Origin: Sphingobacterium psychroaquaticum
Lineage (GTDB): Bacteria; Bacteroidota; Bacteroidia; Sphingobacteriales; Sphingobacteriaceae
Reading direction: 5' to 3'
DNA length: 64,000 bases
NCBI RefSeq assembly: GCF_900177625.1
Contig: NZ_FXAU01000001.1
Coordinates: forward strand, 609,764-673,763
Part shown: in pieces, positions 43,513-54,829 of the stretch
Layout of the letters: each line of letters opens with the position of its first letter
Position numbering within the stretch: the stretch's first letter is position 1
Notes under the pieces: model-generated
Told to the model about the DNA's origin: nothing
Database searches by the model: none
The model's input: only the letters and a program-made list of their open reading frames with translations
Made by a program: the position numbers and the translations under genes

Positions 43513-44705
43513 TGGGGTATGATGCGGTTATTGTAGGTGCTGGCGCCTGCGGCTTGATGTGTGCGGTGCAGGCTGGGATGTTGGGAAAGAAGACGTTGGT
43601 ATTAGAACGTAACGATAAACCAGGCGCTAAGATATTGATCTCAGGTGGTGGACGCTGTAACTTCACGAACCTCTATACCTCGAAAGCAAATTTTATATCC
43701 GCTAATCCTGATTTTCTTAATGCTGCTTTTGCGCAATGGACAGTTGATGATACCATCAATTTTTTTGAAGGGCATGGTGGAATCGTTGGGGAAGAGAAAA
43801 CGTTGGGGCAATTGTTTCCGACAACGAATAAAGCAAAAGATATTGTGGCCGTTTTTACGAAGTTGATGTATGAAACGGGACAGGATATTTGGCTCAATAC
43901 CTTAGTGAAGGAGGTAGAACATGTTGATGGTGGGTATACGCTGACGATCGAAAGAGAGGGACGTCTACAGGTAATTCAAACTGCTAAAGTTGTTTTCGCT
44001 TCAGGTGGACTGCCTGTGGCTAAATTGGGTGCATCTGATTTTGCACTTCGCATAGCACGTAAGTATGGCTTGGCAGTGGAGCCGACTGCGCCCGCATTGG
44101 TTCCCTTAACGATAACAGGTAAGGACGCGGATTGGTATGCTTCATTGGCAGGAAATTCGGTCTTTGCGCGTGTCTCGACCAACAAGATTTCCTTCGAAGA
44201 GAATATTCTCTTTACACATTGGGGATTGAGTGGGCCGGCTATTTTGCAGATTTCTTCGTACTGGAATCCAGGAGAAACGATAACGATCGACTTGTTGCCT
44301 AACCATAAGTTTGAACAGCTTCTCAAAGAGGAGCGGGAGCAAGGGGGGAAACGTATGGTTGGACAGTTGTTGAATGATTTTTTTACGAAAAAGATGGTGG
44401 AGGCGCTAGGAAAGTTTCTGCCTATACACCTAAAAATAGCGTCGCTGAGCAAAGCTGATGCTAAACTTATCAATACAACCATCCATCAGTTTACTGTAAA
44501 ACCAGCCGGTGATAAAGGCTACGATAAAGCGGAAGTCATGCGTGGTGGCATTTCTACGGACGAGCTGCATCCAAAAACGCTGGAGTCAAAAAAGATGTCC
44601 GGGATGTACTTCGGTGGCGAAGCCGTAGATATCACGGGGTGGCTCGGTGGTTATAATTTTCAATGGGCCTGGGCCTCAGGTTACTTGATTGCACAAGATA
44701 TTTAG
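43512..44705 (+). CDS. HI0933/BaiN-like NAD(P)/FAD-dependent oxidoreductase
   Basis: A 397-residue flavoprotein. The FAD-binding GAGACGLMCAVQAG is at 8-21 and ILISGGGRCNFTN is near 48. The C-terminal GGISTDELHPKTLESK and FGGEAVDITGWLGGYNFQWAWASG are diagnostic of the TIGR00275 group. Its ATG overlaps the preceding stop by one base (TAATG). The physiological substrate is unknown. A repeat-rich gap follows directly. Confidence 0.93.
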   Translation: MGYDAVIVGAGACGLMCAVQAGMLGKKTLVLERNDKPGAKILISGGGRCNFTNLYTSKANFISANPDFLNAAFAQWTVDDTINFFEGHGGIVGEEKTLGQLFPTTNKAKDIVAVFTKLMYETGQDIWLNTLVKEVEHVDGGYTLTIEREGRLQVIQTAKVVFASGGLPVAKLGASDFALRIARKYGLAVEPTAPALVPLTITGKDADWYASLAGNSVFARVSTNKISFEENILFTHWGLSGPAILQISSYWNPGETITIDLLPNHKFEQLLKEEREQGGKRMVGQLLNDFFTKKMVEALGKFLPIHLKIASLSKADAKLINTTIHQFTVKPAGDKGYDKAEVMRGGISTDELHPKTLESKKMSGMYFGGEAVDITGWLGGYNFQWAWASGYLIAQDI

Positions 44706-44733
44706 TTGGTAGTTGGTAGTTGGTAGTTGGTAG
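44706..44733. repeat. Four perfect tandem copies of TTGGTAG
   Basis: The heptamer is repeated four times without change directly after the stop codon at 44705. Degenerate copies (GTGGTTGGTAG, TAGTTGGTAGTTCG) continue to about 44785. Confidence 0.9.
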
Positions 44734-44794
44734 AGGGGAGTTTGTGGTTGGTAGGGAGTAGTTGGTAGTTCGTAGGTGGTTTGTGGGCCACTTT

Positions 44795-44821
44795 GCTGGC
44801 GCGAGCCTGTGGCTCGTGTCC
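44795..44821 (+). repeat. Single 27-base REP-like unit
   Basis: Identical to the reverse complement of 22869-22895. It has an internal hairpin GCGAGCC/GGCTCGT around TGT. Confidence 0.85.
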
Positions 44822-45230
44822 TTTGAAACTGCCCTTTGTAACAACTTCTGTCCTTTTGTAAACTCACCTCTACTAGTAAGCTCCTGTCGTTCTTGTTTGT
44901 TAGTTTGTGGATTTACTACAAACTCGAAACGAAGCACTAAAAACCACCTAAAATTACGCAAACGATTTACTAATACGCTAGTCTGCGTATTTGTCCTTTT
45001 ATGATTTTTTGTTTCAGGAATGTTACACCTTCCATTTATCAAAATTTGATAATTAACCTAGTTTAGTGCCAGATAACGGTGTTTTTTGTTTGAAGATAGT
45101 GCTCATCAAACAGTAAACTATCAATAACCAACTATTAAAGACAATTTCTACAAACAACGAACAATAAACCACGAACTACAAACAACCAACTACATTCTAC
45201 AAACCACATTCAAGTACCAACGAACAAAAA

Positions 45231-46838
45231 ATGAACAAAAAGGGATTACTATTTTTTCTGTTAAGTGCTGCTGCATCTTTACAGGTTGGGTATGCGCAAA
45301 CAGCGAAAGAAGTTTCAGCTGTGTACCAAGATCTTTCCGTGTTCGCTAATCCAATGGCGACGCAATTGAAAAAAGGAACAGCATTGGCTGCCATCAACAA
45401 GATTCAAAACAAAGAAATTAAAACGGTTGCTACTCAACTTTTAAAAAACCAGTACAGCACTACATACCGTGTTGCAAAATATCAACCGATCCTTTCGCCG
45501 ACTGTTTTGGGCCATGATTTGTCTATTGGTGACGGTTACAGCAAATACGAAAATATCACCGGGATTTACTTGCCGATCGGGAAAAATGTTATCATAGTCG
45601 ATGGGATAACAGGCGAAACACCGGTAAATTTATTAGTACCTAACTGGGAACGCCGTGCACCGCAAGGGGTGGAAGACCCGACAAAGGATCCAAATGGCTG
45701 GGGATTGAAAAGACAAACTTTTAGTTTGCGCAACGGCGTTAATATCATTGATGTGAAAGATTTTGGAGGATTGGCGTACGTAGATTATTTTGTGGAAGAG
45801 TTAAAGGGACAGCCTGCTGTCGAGATTCATTTCTTAGGGGCTGCTGTCAATGGATATTTCGATAATCAGTGTAATACTAATGCCGATTGGGACAAGCTAA
45901 TTGCCAATACAGTGTATCCTGTTTTGGATGCAAAAGGGAAGCATATTCAGGTTGCTTACCCGAAGGAAGCCTTACAAAAGTATGCGGCCGGTCGTGGTAC
46001 CGACTTAATCAATAACTACGATTCTTTAGTATACCGTCAGCATCGCTTAATGGGGCTCGAAAAGCACGGCAAAGTACCTGCTAACAAAATATTAGCTCGT
46101 GTGAACTACAATTATTACATGTTCAGAGATGGAGATGGTGTGGCATACATGGGCGTAAAACCAGGGTATGCCATGGGGATGGTTGCCAATCCCGATGTCG
46201 TGATTAAAGGAGATCCTTGCTGGGGCTTCTCGCATGAAGTAGGCCATGTGCACCAGTTGCGACCTTACTTTAATTGGGGCGGATTAGGAGAGGTGAGTAA
46301 CAATCTGTTCTCGCTCTACGTTACGCGGTCATTCGGCAATAAAACAAGGGTGTCGGAACAGAATAATTATTCGACAGCACGTAGTAGTATTATTGACAAG
46401 CGAATCTCTTTTCTACAAGATAAGGATGTTTTCAATCGCTTAATTCCTTTTTGGCAGCTGCAGCTTTATTTTGAAGGCGCTGGACAAAACCCGAACTTCT
46501 ATCCCGATTTGTTTGAGGCATTCCGTCAACAAGCGAAGTCGGAGCAACCACAAGGAAGAGGGCGTCGCCGTGGCGACTGGGCTAGCGATCGTTTAGCGGC
46601 TAATAATCCAGCGGTTTATCAGCTGAATTTTGTGAAAAAAGCATGTGAAGTGAGTAAAACGGATTTAACAGACTTTTTTGATCAGTATGGCTTCTTCTAC
46701 GTAGGTGAGTTTGATATTGAAGATTACGGTGATTATACCTATAAGATGACGCAGGAGATGGTCGATAATTGCAAAGCGGCAATTAAGGCGATGCAACTAC
46801 CGAAGCCTAAGGTCGATATTACACAATTGAAAGATTAG
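45231..46838 (+). CDS. M60-like (enhancin-type) gluzincin metallopeptidase, secreted
   Basis: A 535-residue exported protein. The signal peptide ends near VGYAQ. The zinc site is HEVGH (His335, Glu336, His339) with the third ligand in GLGE (Glu354), the HExxH...E pattern of M60 gluzincins. The preceding beta-sandwich (about 100-230) is probably the usual accessory domain. M60 and M60-like enzymes of Bacteroidota cleave mucins and other O-glycosylated proteins. This fits the nearby fucosidase and N-glycanase genes. The specificity is inferred from the family. Confidence 0.87.
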   Translation: MNKKGLLFFLLSAAASLQVGYAQTAKEVSAVYQDLSVFANPMATQLKKGTALAAINKIQNKEIKTVATQLLKNQYSTTYRVAKYQPILSPTVLGHDLSIGDGYSKYENITGIYLPIGKNVIIVDGITGETPVNLLVPNWERRAPQGVEDPTKDPNGWGLKRQTFSLRNGVNIIDVKDFGGLAYVDYFVEELKGQPAVEIHFLGAAVNGYFDNQCNTNADWDKLIANTVYPVLDAKGKHIQVAYPKEALQKYAAGRGTDLINNYDSLVYRQHRLMGLEKHGKVPANKILARVNYNYYMFRDGDGVAYMGVKPGYAMGMVANPDVVIKGDPCWGFSHEVGHVHQLRPYFNWGGLGEVSNNLFSLYVTRSFGNKTRVSEQNNYSTARSSIIDKRISFLQDKDVFNRLIPFWQLQLYFEGAGQNPNFYPDLFEAFRQQAKSEQPQGRGRRRGDWASDRLAANNPAVYQLNFVKKACEVSKTDLTDFFDQYGFFYVGEFDIEDYGDYTYKMTQEMVDNCKAAIKAMQLPKPKVDITQLKD

Positions 46839-46906
46839 TTGATACACACTTCCGCGTAGTATACTATTTCGTTCTATTTCTATTCGAAATAGTCATAAAT
46901 TTTGTC

Positions 46907-46941
46907 AAAAACGTCATAATTCACACAATTATGGCGTTTTT
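46907..46941 (+). terminator. Terminator after the M60 peptidase gene
   Basis: AAAAACGTCATAATT pairs with AATTATGGCGTTTTT (one wobble) around CACAC. Confidence 0.85.
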
Positions 46942-47039
46942 ACTTTCAAATGCTTATCTTTAAACGGATTTTGTAAATGGCTCTATACCATTGATAAAAA
47001 TCAATACTTATTCATAGAAAATTAATAATCTTTCAATAG

Positions 47040-49259
<2,220 letters not shown>

Positions 49260-49277
49260 TCGTTGCTTATAAAAGAG

Positions 49278-49311
49278 AAATCCCTCGGTCATTTGGCCGA
49301 GGGATTTTTTT
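49278..49311 (+). terminator. Terminator after icd
   Basis: AAATCCCTCGG and CCGAGGGATTT are perfect 11-base arms and run into a T-tract of seven. Confidence 0.9.
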
Positions 49312-49359
49312 GTATCCTCCCATTTTTAATGCTAACTTGTGCATGTTAAATCTAAAACT

Positions 49360-50496
49360 ATGAACCATAACGCAAAGACCTGGGTCCTTTTCTTTTTGTT
49401 GACTATAACAAGCGCTGTACGAGCACAAACCGATCTACGCAGCGGATTACAAACTATTGCTGATGAATTTAAGGCCGTTGGTTTAGCTGTTGTTGTCATC
49501 AAAGATGGTAAACCCATATATAAAGAGGCAATTGGTTATAAAAATCTGGAACAGAAGGAACCGTTAAGTACACAGGATCTGTTTCGGATAGCTTCTATTT
49601 CCAAGTCTTTTTCTGCTACTGCGATTATGCAATTGGTAGAGCAGGGGAGACTTTCGTTAGATGATGATTTTGGGACATTGATAGGCTTTCCGGTTCGTAA
49701 CCCCAATTTTCCAGAAAAGGTAATTACTTTGCGCATGGTTTTATCCCATACGTCAAGTATCAACGATCGAAATGGCTATTTTGATTTAGATGTCATCAAC
49801 CCGGCTAAAAATCCCAATTGGGCAAAATCTTACAATACATATGAGCCAGGAGCGGGATACGAGTACTGTAATTTAAATTTCAATATGGTTGGTGCCGTCT
49901 TAGAATTGACCACTGGACAACGTTTCGATAACTATATAAAGAAGGTGATTTTAGATCCACTCCATCTTCGTGCAGGTTATTGTGTGGATTCGCTGGATCA
50001 AAAGCGATTTGCAACACTCTATGAATACAGCAAGGAAAACGACAGCTTCTCTCCACAACCAGCGGCATACAACCCACGGTCTGAAGAGATTGTAAATTAT
50101 ACAGTAGGACATTCAACACCTGTGTTTTCACCGACCGGAGGTATGAAAATTTCGCCCGAGGATTTGGCTACCTATATGGGGATGCATATGAACTATGGTA
50201 AAGTAGGAAAGAAGCGGATATTAAAGGAGAAGAGTGCCAAGATAATGCAAACAAAATTGTCCGATAAAGAAGGTTACGGCTTGGCTCTTTTGGAAACAGA
50301 AAATTTAATCCCAGGTATACACTTGGTCGGTCATACGGGATCTGCTTATGGCTTATATAGTGCGATGTTCTTTAACCCTACGAAAAAATATGGATTTGTG
50401 GTTGTTACAAATGGTTGTGTGCCTACCTATGAAAATGGGTTTGTGGCGCTTTCTGCCAAAACAATAAATTATTTATATAAAACCTTAATTGAATAA
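49360..50496 (+). CDS. Class C beta-lactamase-like serine hydrolase, secreted
   Basis: A 378-residue protein. The ATG at 49360 begins a signal peptide (VLFFLLTITSAVRAQ). A GTG at 49339 would only add seven residues. The nucleophile motif is SISK (Ser79, Lys82), followed by YCN (near residue 168) and HTGS (near 325), the three motifs of the beta-lactamase/esterase/D-Ala-D-Ala peptidase clan. HTG instead of KTG is common in esterases and peptidases of this clan, so resistance to beta-lactams should not be assumed. Confidence 0.88.
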   Translation: MNHNAKTWVLFFLLTITSAVRAQTDLRSGLQTIADEFKAVGLAVVVIKDGKPIYKEAIGYKNLEQKEPLSTQDLFRIASISKSFSATAIMQLVEQGRLSLDDDFGTLIGFPVRNPNFPEKVITLRMVLSHTSSINDRNGYFDLDVINPAKNPNWAKSYNTYEPGAGYEYCNLNFNMVGAVLELTTGQRFDNYIKKVILDPLHLRAGYCVDSLDQKRFATLYEYSKENDSFSPQPAAYNPRSEEIVNYTVGHSTPVFSPTGGMKISPEDLATYMGMHMNYGKVGKKRILKEKSAKIMQTKLSDKEGYGLALLETENLIPGIHLVGHTGSAYGLYSAMFFNPTKKYGFVVVTNGCVPTYENGFVALSAKTINYLYKTLIE

Positions 50497-50548
50497 TTGA
50501 TGTTGTTTTACTATCTTATCAATCAATAACCAAAAAATAGGCAGCATT

Positions 50549-51055
50549 ATGAGAGCGACATGTATTTGCTTTTTCATGTTTCAAATAGTGTGCATAACAA
50601 CATTGTTTGGACAAGGTTTAAAGATAGCCGACATACGGAAGGATTTTAAAGTAGGGCATAAGGATGAGGAAACGTGCAAAAAACATCTGGAAGCGTTAGA
50701 AAAGTATGCCGATAGTCCTGTTGAACGAGGGTATGAAGCGGCCTACCACATGTTTATGGCAAAGCATAGTGGAAATCCCTTTAAAAAGATGGGCTACTTT
50801 AAAAATGGTAAAAATATGCTCGAAAAGGAGATTGCAAGCAATCCCTCCAATGTCGAGCTGCGCTATATCCGCCTTTGTATTCAGTATTATATTCCTTCAT
50901 ATTTGGGGTATAAGGGTCATATTGATGAGGACAAAGTATTTCTCCGAGATAACCTATATAAACTCAATGATAAAAGCACAAAAGATCTGCTTTATAATTA
51001 CTTGAAGGGCGCCAAGATGTATACCAATGAAGAGTTAGGACTACTTGGACGATAA
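50549..51055 (+). CDS. Small secreted protein of unknown function
   Basis: A 168-residue protein with a signal peptide ending near TTLFGQ. The mature part is helical and Lys-rich, with YEAAYHMFMAKHSGNPFKKMGYF and EIASNPSNVELRYIRLCIQYY, suggesting a TPR-like arrangement. It lies 52 bases after the serine hydrolase gene and 112 before the N-glycanase gene. No enzymatic motif is seen and the role is unknown. Confidence 0.7.
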   Translation: MRATCICFFMFQIVCITTLFGQGLKIADIRKDFKVGHKDEETCKKHLEALEKYADSPVERGYEAAYHMFMAKHSGNPFKKMGYFKNGKNMLEKEIASNPSNVELRYIRLCIQYYIPSYLGYKGHIDEDKVFLRDNLYKLNDKSTKDLLYNYLKGAKMYTNEELGLLGR

Positions 51056-51167
51056 ACGATAGGCGACCTAACTATTTGTCAACCGTAAAATTTTCTTGAC
51101 GTATCTTTTCTATGCCTAATTTTTGGACAGTTTCTTTATCTTAGCACTTTGCTAAAACCATTTATTT

Positions 51168-52823
51168 ATGATAAAGAATATCGTCACACTCGTGTGCCTT
51201 TTTATTTCAATGCAGGTTAGCGCACAAGGGTGGAAGGTCACTTTTCAACGAAGCTACAATGACAAAGTCCAAAGTGCAGAAGATCCATTACTTGTGTTCG
51301 CTGATAAAGATCAAACCATTATTACAACAGATCGTGCCACACAATCGCAGGCGAAGTATCCTTATGAAACCTATTATATTGACCGGAATAACGCGGCCTA
51401 CTTTAAGCAGATGAACTTTTCGGCAGATAAACAACTTGTCACAAAGGATCTGGCCCTACTTGGAAAAAGTACCTATAATTTAACAAATGAAACAAAAGTT
51501 ATTTTAGGATATACCTGTAAAAAAGCCACCACTTCCGTTAATTCTAATACCATTGAGCTTTGGTATACAGATGAACTCGGTGTACAGGGGGCACCCAACG
51601 AGTTAGGGCAACAGCTGGGCTTTGTTTTGGAATATGTCCGTAACGGAAATACAAAGATAACTGCCACGAAAGCGGAAAAGATTAAAAGAATCCCTAACCA
51701 TGTTGCTTTACCAAAATTTGATGAAGTAGTAGATGGTCCTACGTATCAGGATATCGTATGGAAGAGTCGCTTCATTCATATCCCGATTTTTCAAGATGAG
51801 CAAATCAACTTTGTCGATCAACCAAAACAGGATAGTATCCTGCGTTTTGCGAGCGGTACGGTGATTTTGAAAAAAGTAAAAGTCCCAAAATTAGATACAA
51901 ATAGTCAGGCATTTGTACAGTTAATCGAGAAATCGAATGGAGACGCCTACGATCGTACTGGTTCGGTGTTTATGATTGCTGAAGATCAAGCCACTTCGTT
52001 TCTAGATGGGATGAAGAATGGCATGCAGACATTACCGAAGTATAGTAATGGAGACGGAAAGGAATATCCCGGAATGGTGCGTACAGCAGGTTTTTCACCC
52101 GTCTATGAGTTAATGCGTTTCTTTACACCATTTGGCGTTTCTCATTTTAACGATCGATTAACGTTGAAGGGAAAGACGTGGCAAGATTCGTCCATTTATC
52201 GGCAAGATGTTTCTGAGTTTTTATCCGTGATGTCTGGTAAGGAAGTGTATATCGGTACATATATAGGTAATTATGATAAAGGCGGGCATCGGGTCAGCCT
52301 GGAACTTACCATTCATCCCGGTAGTTCAAGAATGGCATCTCCCCAAGTAATGTCCATATTTAATACCACCAATGTGATGGAGATGGGTGGACAAACGTAT
52401 GCGACGTTCTTTAGTGAGGAAAAAGGATTAGAAATATCGTTCGATCTTCCAGAGGATACCAAGAATGTACAGCTGCGCTATATCACAACCGGTCACGGTG
52501 GTTGGGGCAATGGTGACGAGTTTGTCCCCAAAGAAAACACTATTCTATTAGACGATAAGGTTGTATTTAGCTTTACGCCGTGGCGTACAGATTGTGGTTC
52601 ATACCGTTTGTACAATCCGGTTTCCGGCAATTTCCAAAATGGATTGTCCTCTTCCGACCTCAGCCGCTCCAATTGGTGTCCGGGTACAATTACGAACCCG
52701 AACTATATCAACTTAGGCGACTTGAAAGCCGGGAAACATACGATTCGTGTTAAAATTCCACAAGGGGAACCAGAAGGCTCTAGTTTCAGCTTTTGGAATG
52801 TATCTGGGGTGTTGTTATACTAG
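51168..52823 (+). CDS. PNGase F-type peptide:N-glycosidase with N-terminal extension (PNGF-II-like)
   Basis: A 551-residue secreted protein. After the signal peptide (ending VSAQ), the N-terminal domain (about 20-220) has the look of GLPGLI-type or bowl-type domains. The remainder aligns with the two-domain jelly-roll of PNGase F. Asp262 in GDAYDRTGSVF corresponds to the catalytic Asp60 region (DEWDR) of Flavobacterium PNGase F. Glu451 in GDEFVPKENT corresponds to the Glu206 region, and the C-terminal SRSNWCPGT is the WCPG signature. It would release intact N-glycans from asparagine. The domain arrangement resembles the described PNGF-II of Elizabethkingia. Residue matches are by eye. Confidence 0.85.
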   Translation: MIKNIVTLVCLFISMQVSAQGWKVTFQRSYNDKVQSAEDPLLVFADKDQTIITTDRATQSQAKYPYETYYIDRNNAAYFKQMNFSADKQLVTKDLALLGKSTYNLTNETKVILGYTCKKATTSVNSNTIELWYTDELGVQGAPNELGQQLGFVLEYVRNGNTKITATKAEKIKRIPNHVALPKFDEVVDGPTYQDIVWKSRFIHIPIFQDEQINFVDQPKQDSILRFASGTVILKKVKVPKLDTNSQAFVQLIEKSNGDAYDRTGSVFMIAEDQATSFLDGMKNGMQTLPKYSNGDGKEYPGMVRTAGFSPVYELMRFFTPFGVSHFNDRLTLKGKTWQDSSIYRQDVSEFLSVMSGKEVYIGTYIGNYDKGGHRVSLELTIHPGSSRMASPQVMSIFNTTNVMEMGGQTYATFFSEEKGLEISFDLPEDTKNVQLRYITTGHGGWGNGDEFVPKENTILLDDKVVFSFTPWRTDCGSYRLYNPVSGNFQNGLSSSDLSRSNWCPGTITNPNYINLGDLKAGKHTIRVKIPQGEPEGSSFSFWNVSGVLLY

Positions 52824-53704
52824 AACAGCCCCAGTTGTCCTTTATTCGGAATGTTTAGTGTTGTGCCAATCTCCTTATTAAGATGCGTAATAAAATGAGC
52901 CGCTAATAGCGGAGATTCCACTTCGAGGTTTTGGTGAATAAAGAAATAGAGGCGCTGCAGGCCGGCGGCTTTCCAGTCCTTTATCACCTGAACCCAATCC
53001 AGGAGACGATCATAATCTGATGGGTGATTGGCACCAACATAACGAACAAAAGCGCTATTGGTTGTATGGCGCATATGTAGCATATCCCTGCGTCCGGCCG
53101 TATCGACCAGGACATTCGTTGTTCCGGTTTCCTCTAATAATTTATAGAGCTTTTCGCGGGTTACTTCGTCCTTAAACCATTCTTCATTTCTAACCTCAAG
53201 GGCTAGTGGGTAATCTTTGGGGAAATCATGTAAGAAATGCGCCAGTCGATCAAAATCTTTCGGCTTATAATTATCGTGCATTTGCAAAAATGCCATTCCC
53301 ATTTTTTCTTTAAAAAGAGCGGTCGAATCGACAAACGCTTTAATCTTATCGTTGGTATTCAGTAGGCGGCTATAATGGCTTACCGATTGTGGGATTTTTG
53401 GAAAGAACTTAAATCCATCTGGTGTTTTATCGCGCCAAGTCTCTACCTGTTCTTTGGAAGGCGAGTTATAGAAGGTAGCGTTGAGCTCAATCGCATTAAA
53501 CTGCCTCGAGTAATATGCCAGTTCATCTTTGGTGCCGCGTGGGTAAAATCCTTTTAAGTCAGTCTTGTTCCATTTTGCACAGCCTACATAGGCCTCAAAA
53601 GGAGTATCGCTTTGGTAATGCTCGAGCACTTCGAGACTTACTTTGCTTGTTGGAGGAAGCGTGAAATCAATCGCCTCCGGATTGTTTACTTGTCCGAATT
53701 TCAT
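52820..53704 (-). CDS. DUF72 domain-containing protein
   Basis: A 294-residue soluble protein of the DUF72 TIM-barrel-like family (YecE group). It has AYVGCAKWNKTDLKGFYP near residue 38, YYSRQFNAIELNATFY near 65 and FKFFPKIPQSVSHY near 95. FIHQNLEVESPLLAAHF near the C-terminus is also characteristic. Function is not established for the family. Its 3' end overlaps the N-glycanase stop by 4 bases. It is 2 bases downstream of the small membrane protein gene. Confidence 0.88.
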   Translation of the reverse strand: MKFGQVNNPEAIDFTLPPTSKVSLEVLEHYQSDTPFEAYVGCAKWNKTDLKGFYPRGTKDELAYYSRQFNAIELNATFYNSPSKEQVETWRDKTPDGFKFFPKIPQSVSHYSRLLNTNDKIKAFVDSTALFKEKMGMAFLQMHDNYKPKDFDRLAHFLHDFPKDYPLALEVRNEEWFKDEVTREKLYKLLEETGTTNVLVDTAGRRDMLHMRHTTNSAFVRYVGANHPSDYDRLLDWVQVIKDWKAAGLQRLYFFIHQNLEVESPLLAAHFITHLNKEIGTTLNIPNKGQLGLF

Positions 53705-53706
53705 GT

Positions 53707-53994
53707 TTACTCCTTACCTAAAAATTTACGATCCTCATCCGTTAGCCCATCGTCGATAAAATCGGTATCAGGCTGATTTCCATTACTCACACTGTACTCT
53801 TTCGGGTGCTTGCTGCGGCGACGAAAAACAAGTCCGCCGGTAACAAGTCCGATAAGGAAAAATGTTCCGATAATAAAGAGTTTAGAGGTGCGAATTTCGC
53901 CAAACAACCAAAATGAAGCTTCCTCCTTATTGTTAAAAAGAATCACGATCAGCAGCGCCAGAATAATACTTGAAATAATAGTTTTTGGTTTCAT
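53707..53994 (-). CDS. Small membrane protein, LapA-like (DUF1049-type)
   Basis: A 95-residue protein with two hydrophobic segments (about 6-22 and 37-60) separated by an NNKEEASFWLFG loop, as in LapA domains of lipopolysaccharide-assembly proteins. A charged cytoplasmic tail follows (RRRSKHPKE ... DDGLTDEDRKFLGKE). It lies 10 bases after metQ and 2 before the DUF72 gene, so it may be read with the metNIQ operon. Its role is unknown. Confidence 0.7.
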   Translation of the reverse strand: MKPKTIISSIILALLIVILFNNKEEASFWLFGEIRTSKLFIIGTFFLIGLVTGGLVFRRRSKHPKEYSVSNGNQPDTDFIDDGLTDEDRKFLGKE

Positions 53995-54004
53995 AGCCTA
54001 TTTA

Positions 54005-54823
54005 TTACTTCGATAACCAGCCTTGAACAGCTCCGCCTTTAAATTCTTCCTCCGCCGCTTTCGCTACAGCTTCCGATTGGTATGCTTTTACGAACTTGTG
54101 CACTTTCTCGTCCATCGCATTGTCTTTACGTGACACAATGATATTAACGTATGGCGATTTCTCATCTTCCATAAAAATTCCATCTCGCTTCGCTACAAAA
54201 TTATTGCTGGCCGCAAAATTATTATTGATGATCGCTACGGTAACTTTATTGTCGTCCAAGGTGCGTGGCAATTGTGGTGCTTCTAGCTCTAGGATGCTAA
54301 ATCCAATTTTATTCTCGATGATATCACGTTGCGTAGGCAACAGGCCTACATCAGCCTTTAATTTAATCAGGCCAACTTGCTGCAAAAGCAACAAAGCACG
54401 CCCTAAGTTGCTAGGGTCGTTTGGAATCACAATGGTATCATCCTTCTTCAGCTCACTGATACTTTTTATTTTTTTAGAATATCCAGCCATTGGATACACA
54501 AAGGTATTACCGACCACAGCGAATTGATACCCTCTGTTTTTCGATTGCTCCTCTAAATAGGGAACGGTTTGAAAAACGTTGACATCAATATCCTTCTGCT
54601 GTAGGGCTTCATTGGGCATAATGTAGTCTGTAAAAGAAATAAGCTCTACATCCAGATTATGTTTTTCTTTCGCTTCTTTTTTCGCTGCTTCAGCTAATTT
54701 ATACTCGGGGCCAGCCTGTACACCGACACGCAATGTATTGGTGTTTTTTGTGCTAGAACCGCATGAAACTAAGGTAATCGCAAGTGCTGCGTAAGCAATT
54801 TTTTTTAGGAATATCTTCTTCAT
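54005..54823 (-). CDS. metQ: Methionine ABC transporter substrate-binding lipoprotein MetQ
   Basis: A 272-residue NlpA-family lipoprotein with lipobox LVSC (Cys21). The mature protein begins with LRVGVQAGPEYKLAE and has VNVFQTVPYLEEQ near residue 80, VVGNTFVYPMAGYSKKIKS and IVIPNDPSNLGRALLLLQ, all typical of MetQ. It binds methionine in the periplasm and delivers it to MetI. The order metN-metI-metQ with gaps of 11 and 6 bases is a single operon. Confidence 0.93.
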   Translation of the reverse strand: MKKIFLKKIAYAALAITLVSCGSSTKNTNTLRVGVQAGPEYKLAEAAKKEAKEKHNLDVELISFTDYIMPNEALQQKDIDVNVFQTVPYLEEQSKNRGYQFAVVGNTFVYPMAGYSKKIKSISELKKDDTIVIPNDPSNLGRALLLLQQVGLIKLKADVGLLPTQRDIIENKIGFSILELEAPQLPRTLDDNKVTVAIINNNFAASNNFVAKRDGIFMEDEKSPYVNIIVSRKDNAMDEKVHKFVKAYQSEAVAKAAEEEFKGGAVQGWLSK

Positions 54824-54829
54824 TTGTTT

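Larger units (their letters stand above)
44706..45230. repeat. Repeat-rich intergenic region before the M60 peptidase gene
   Basis: This 525-base gap has no gene. It runs from GT-rich repeats (44706-44790) through one REP-like unit (44795-44821) to AC-rich words complementary to the first part (CTACAAAC, ACCAACTAC; 44910-44950 and 45110-45210). It therefore repeats the design of 22675-22994. A promoter for the M60 gene is not apparent. Confidence 0.7.
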
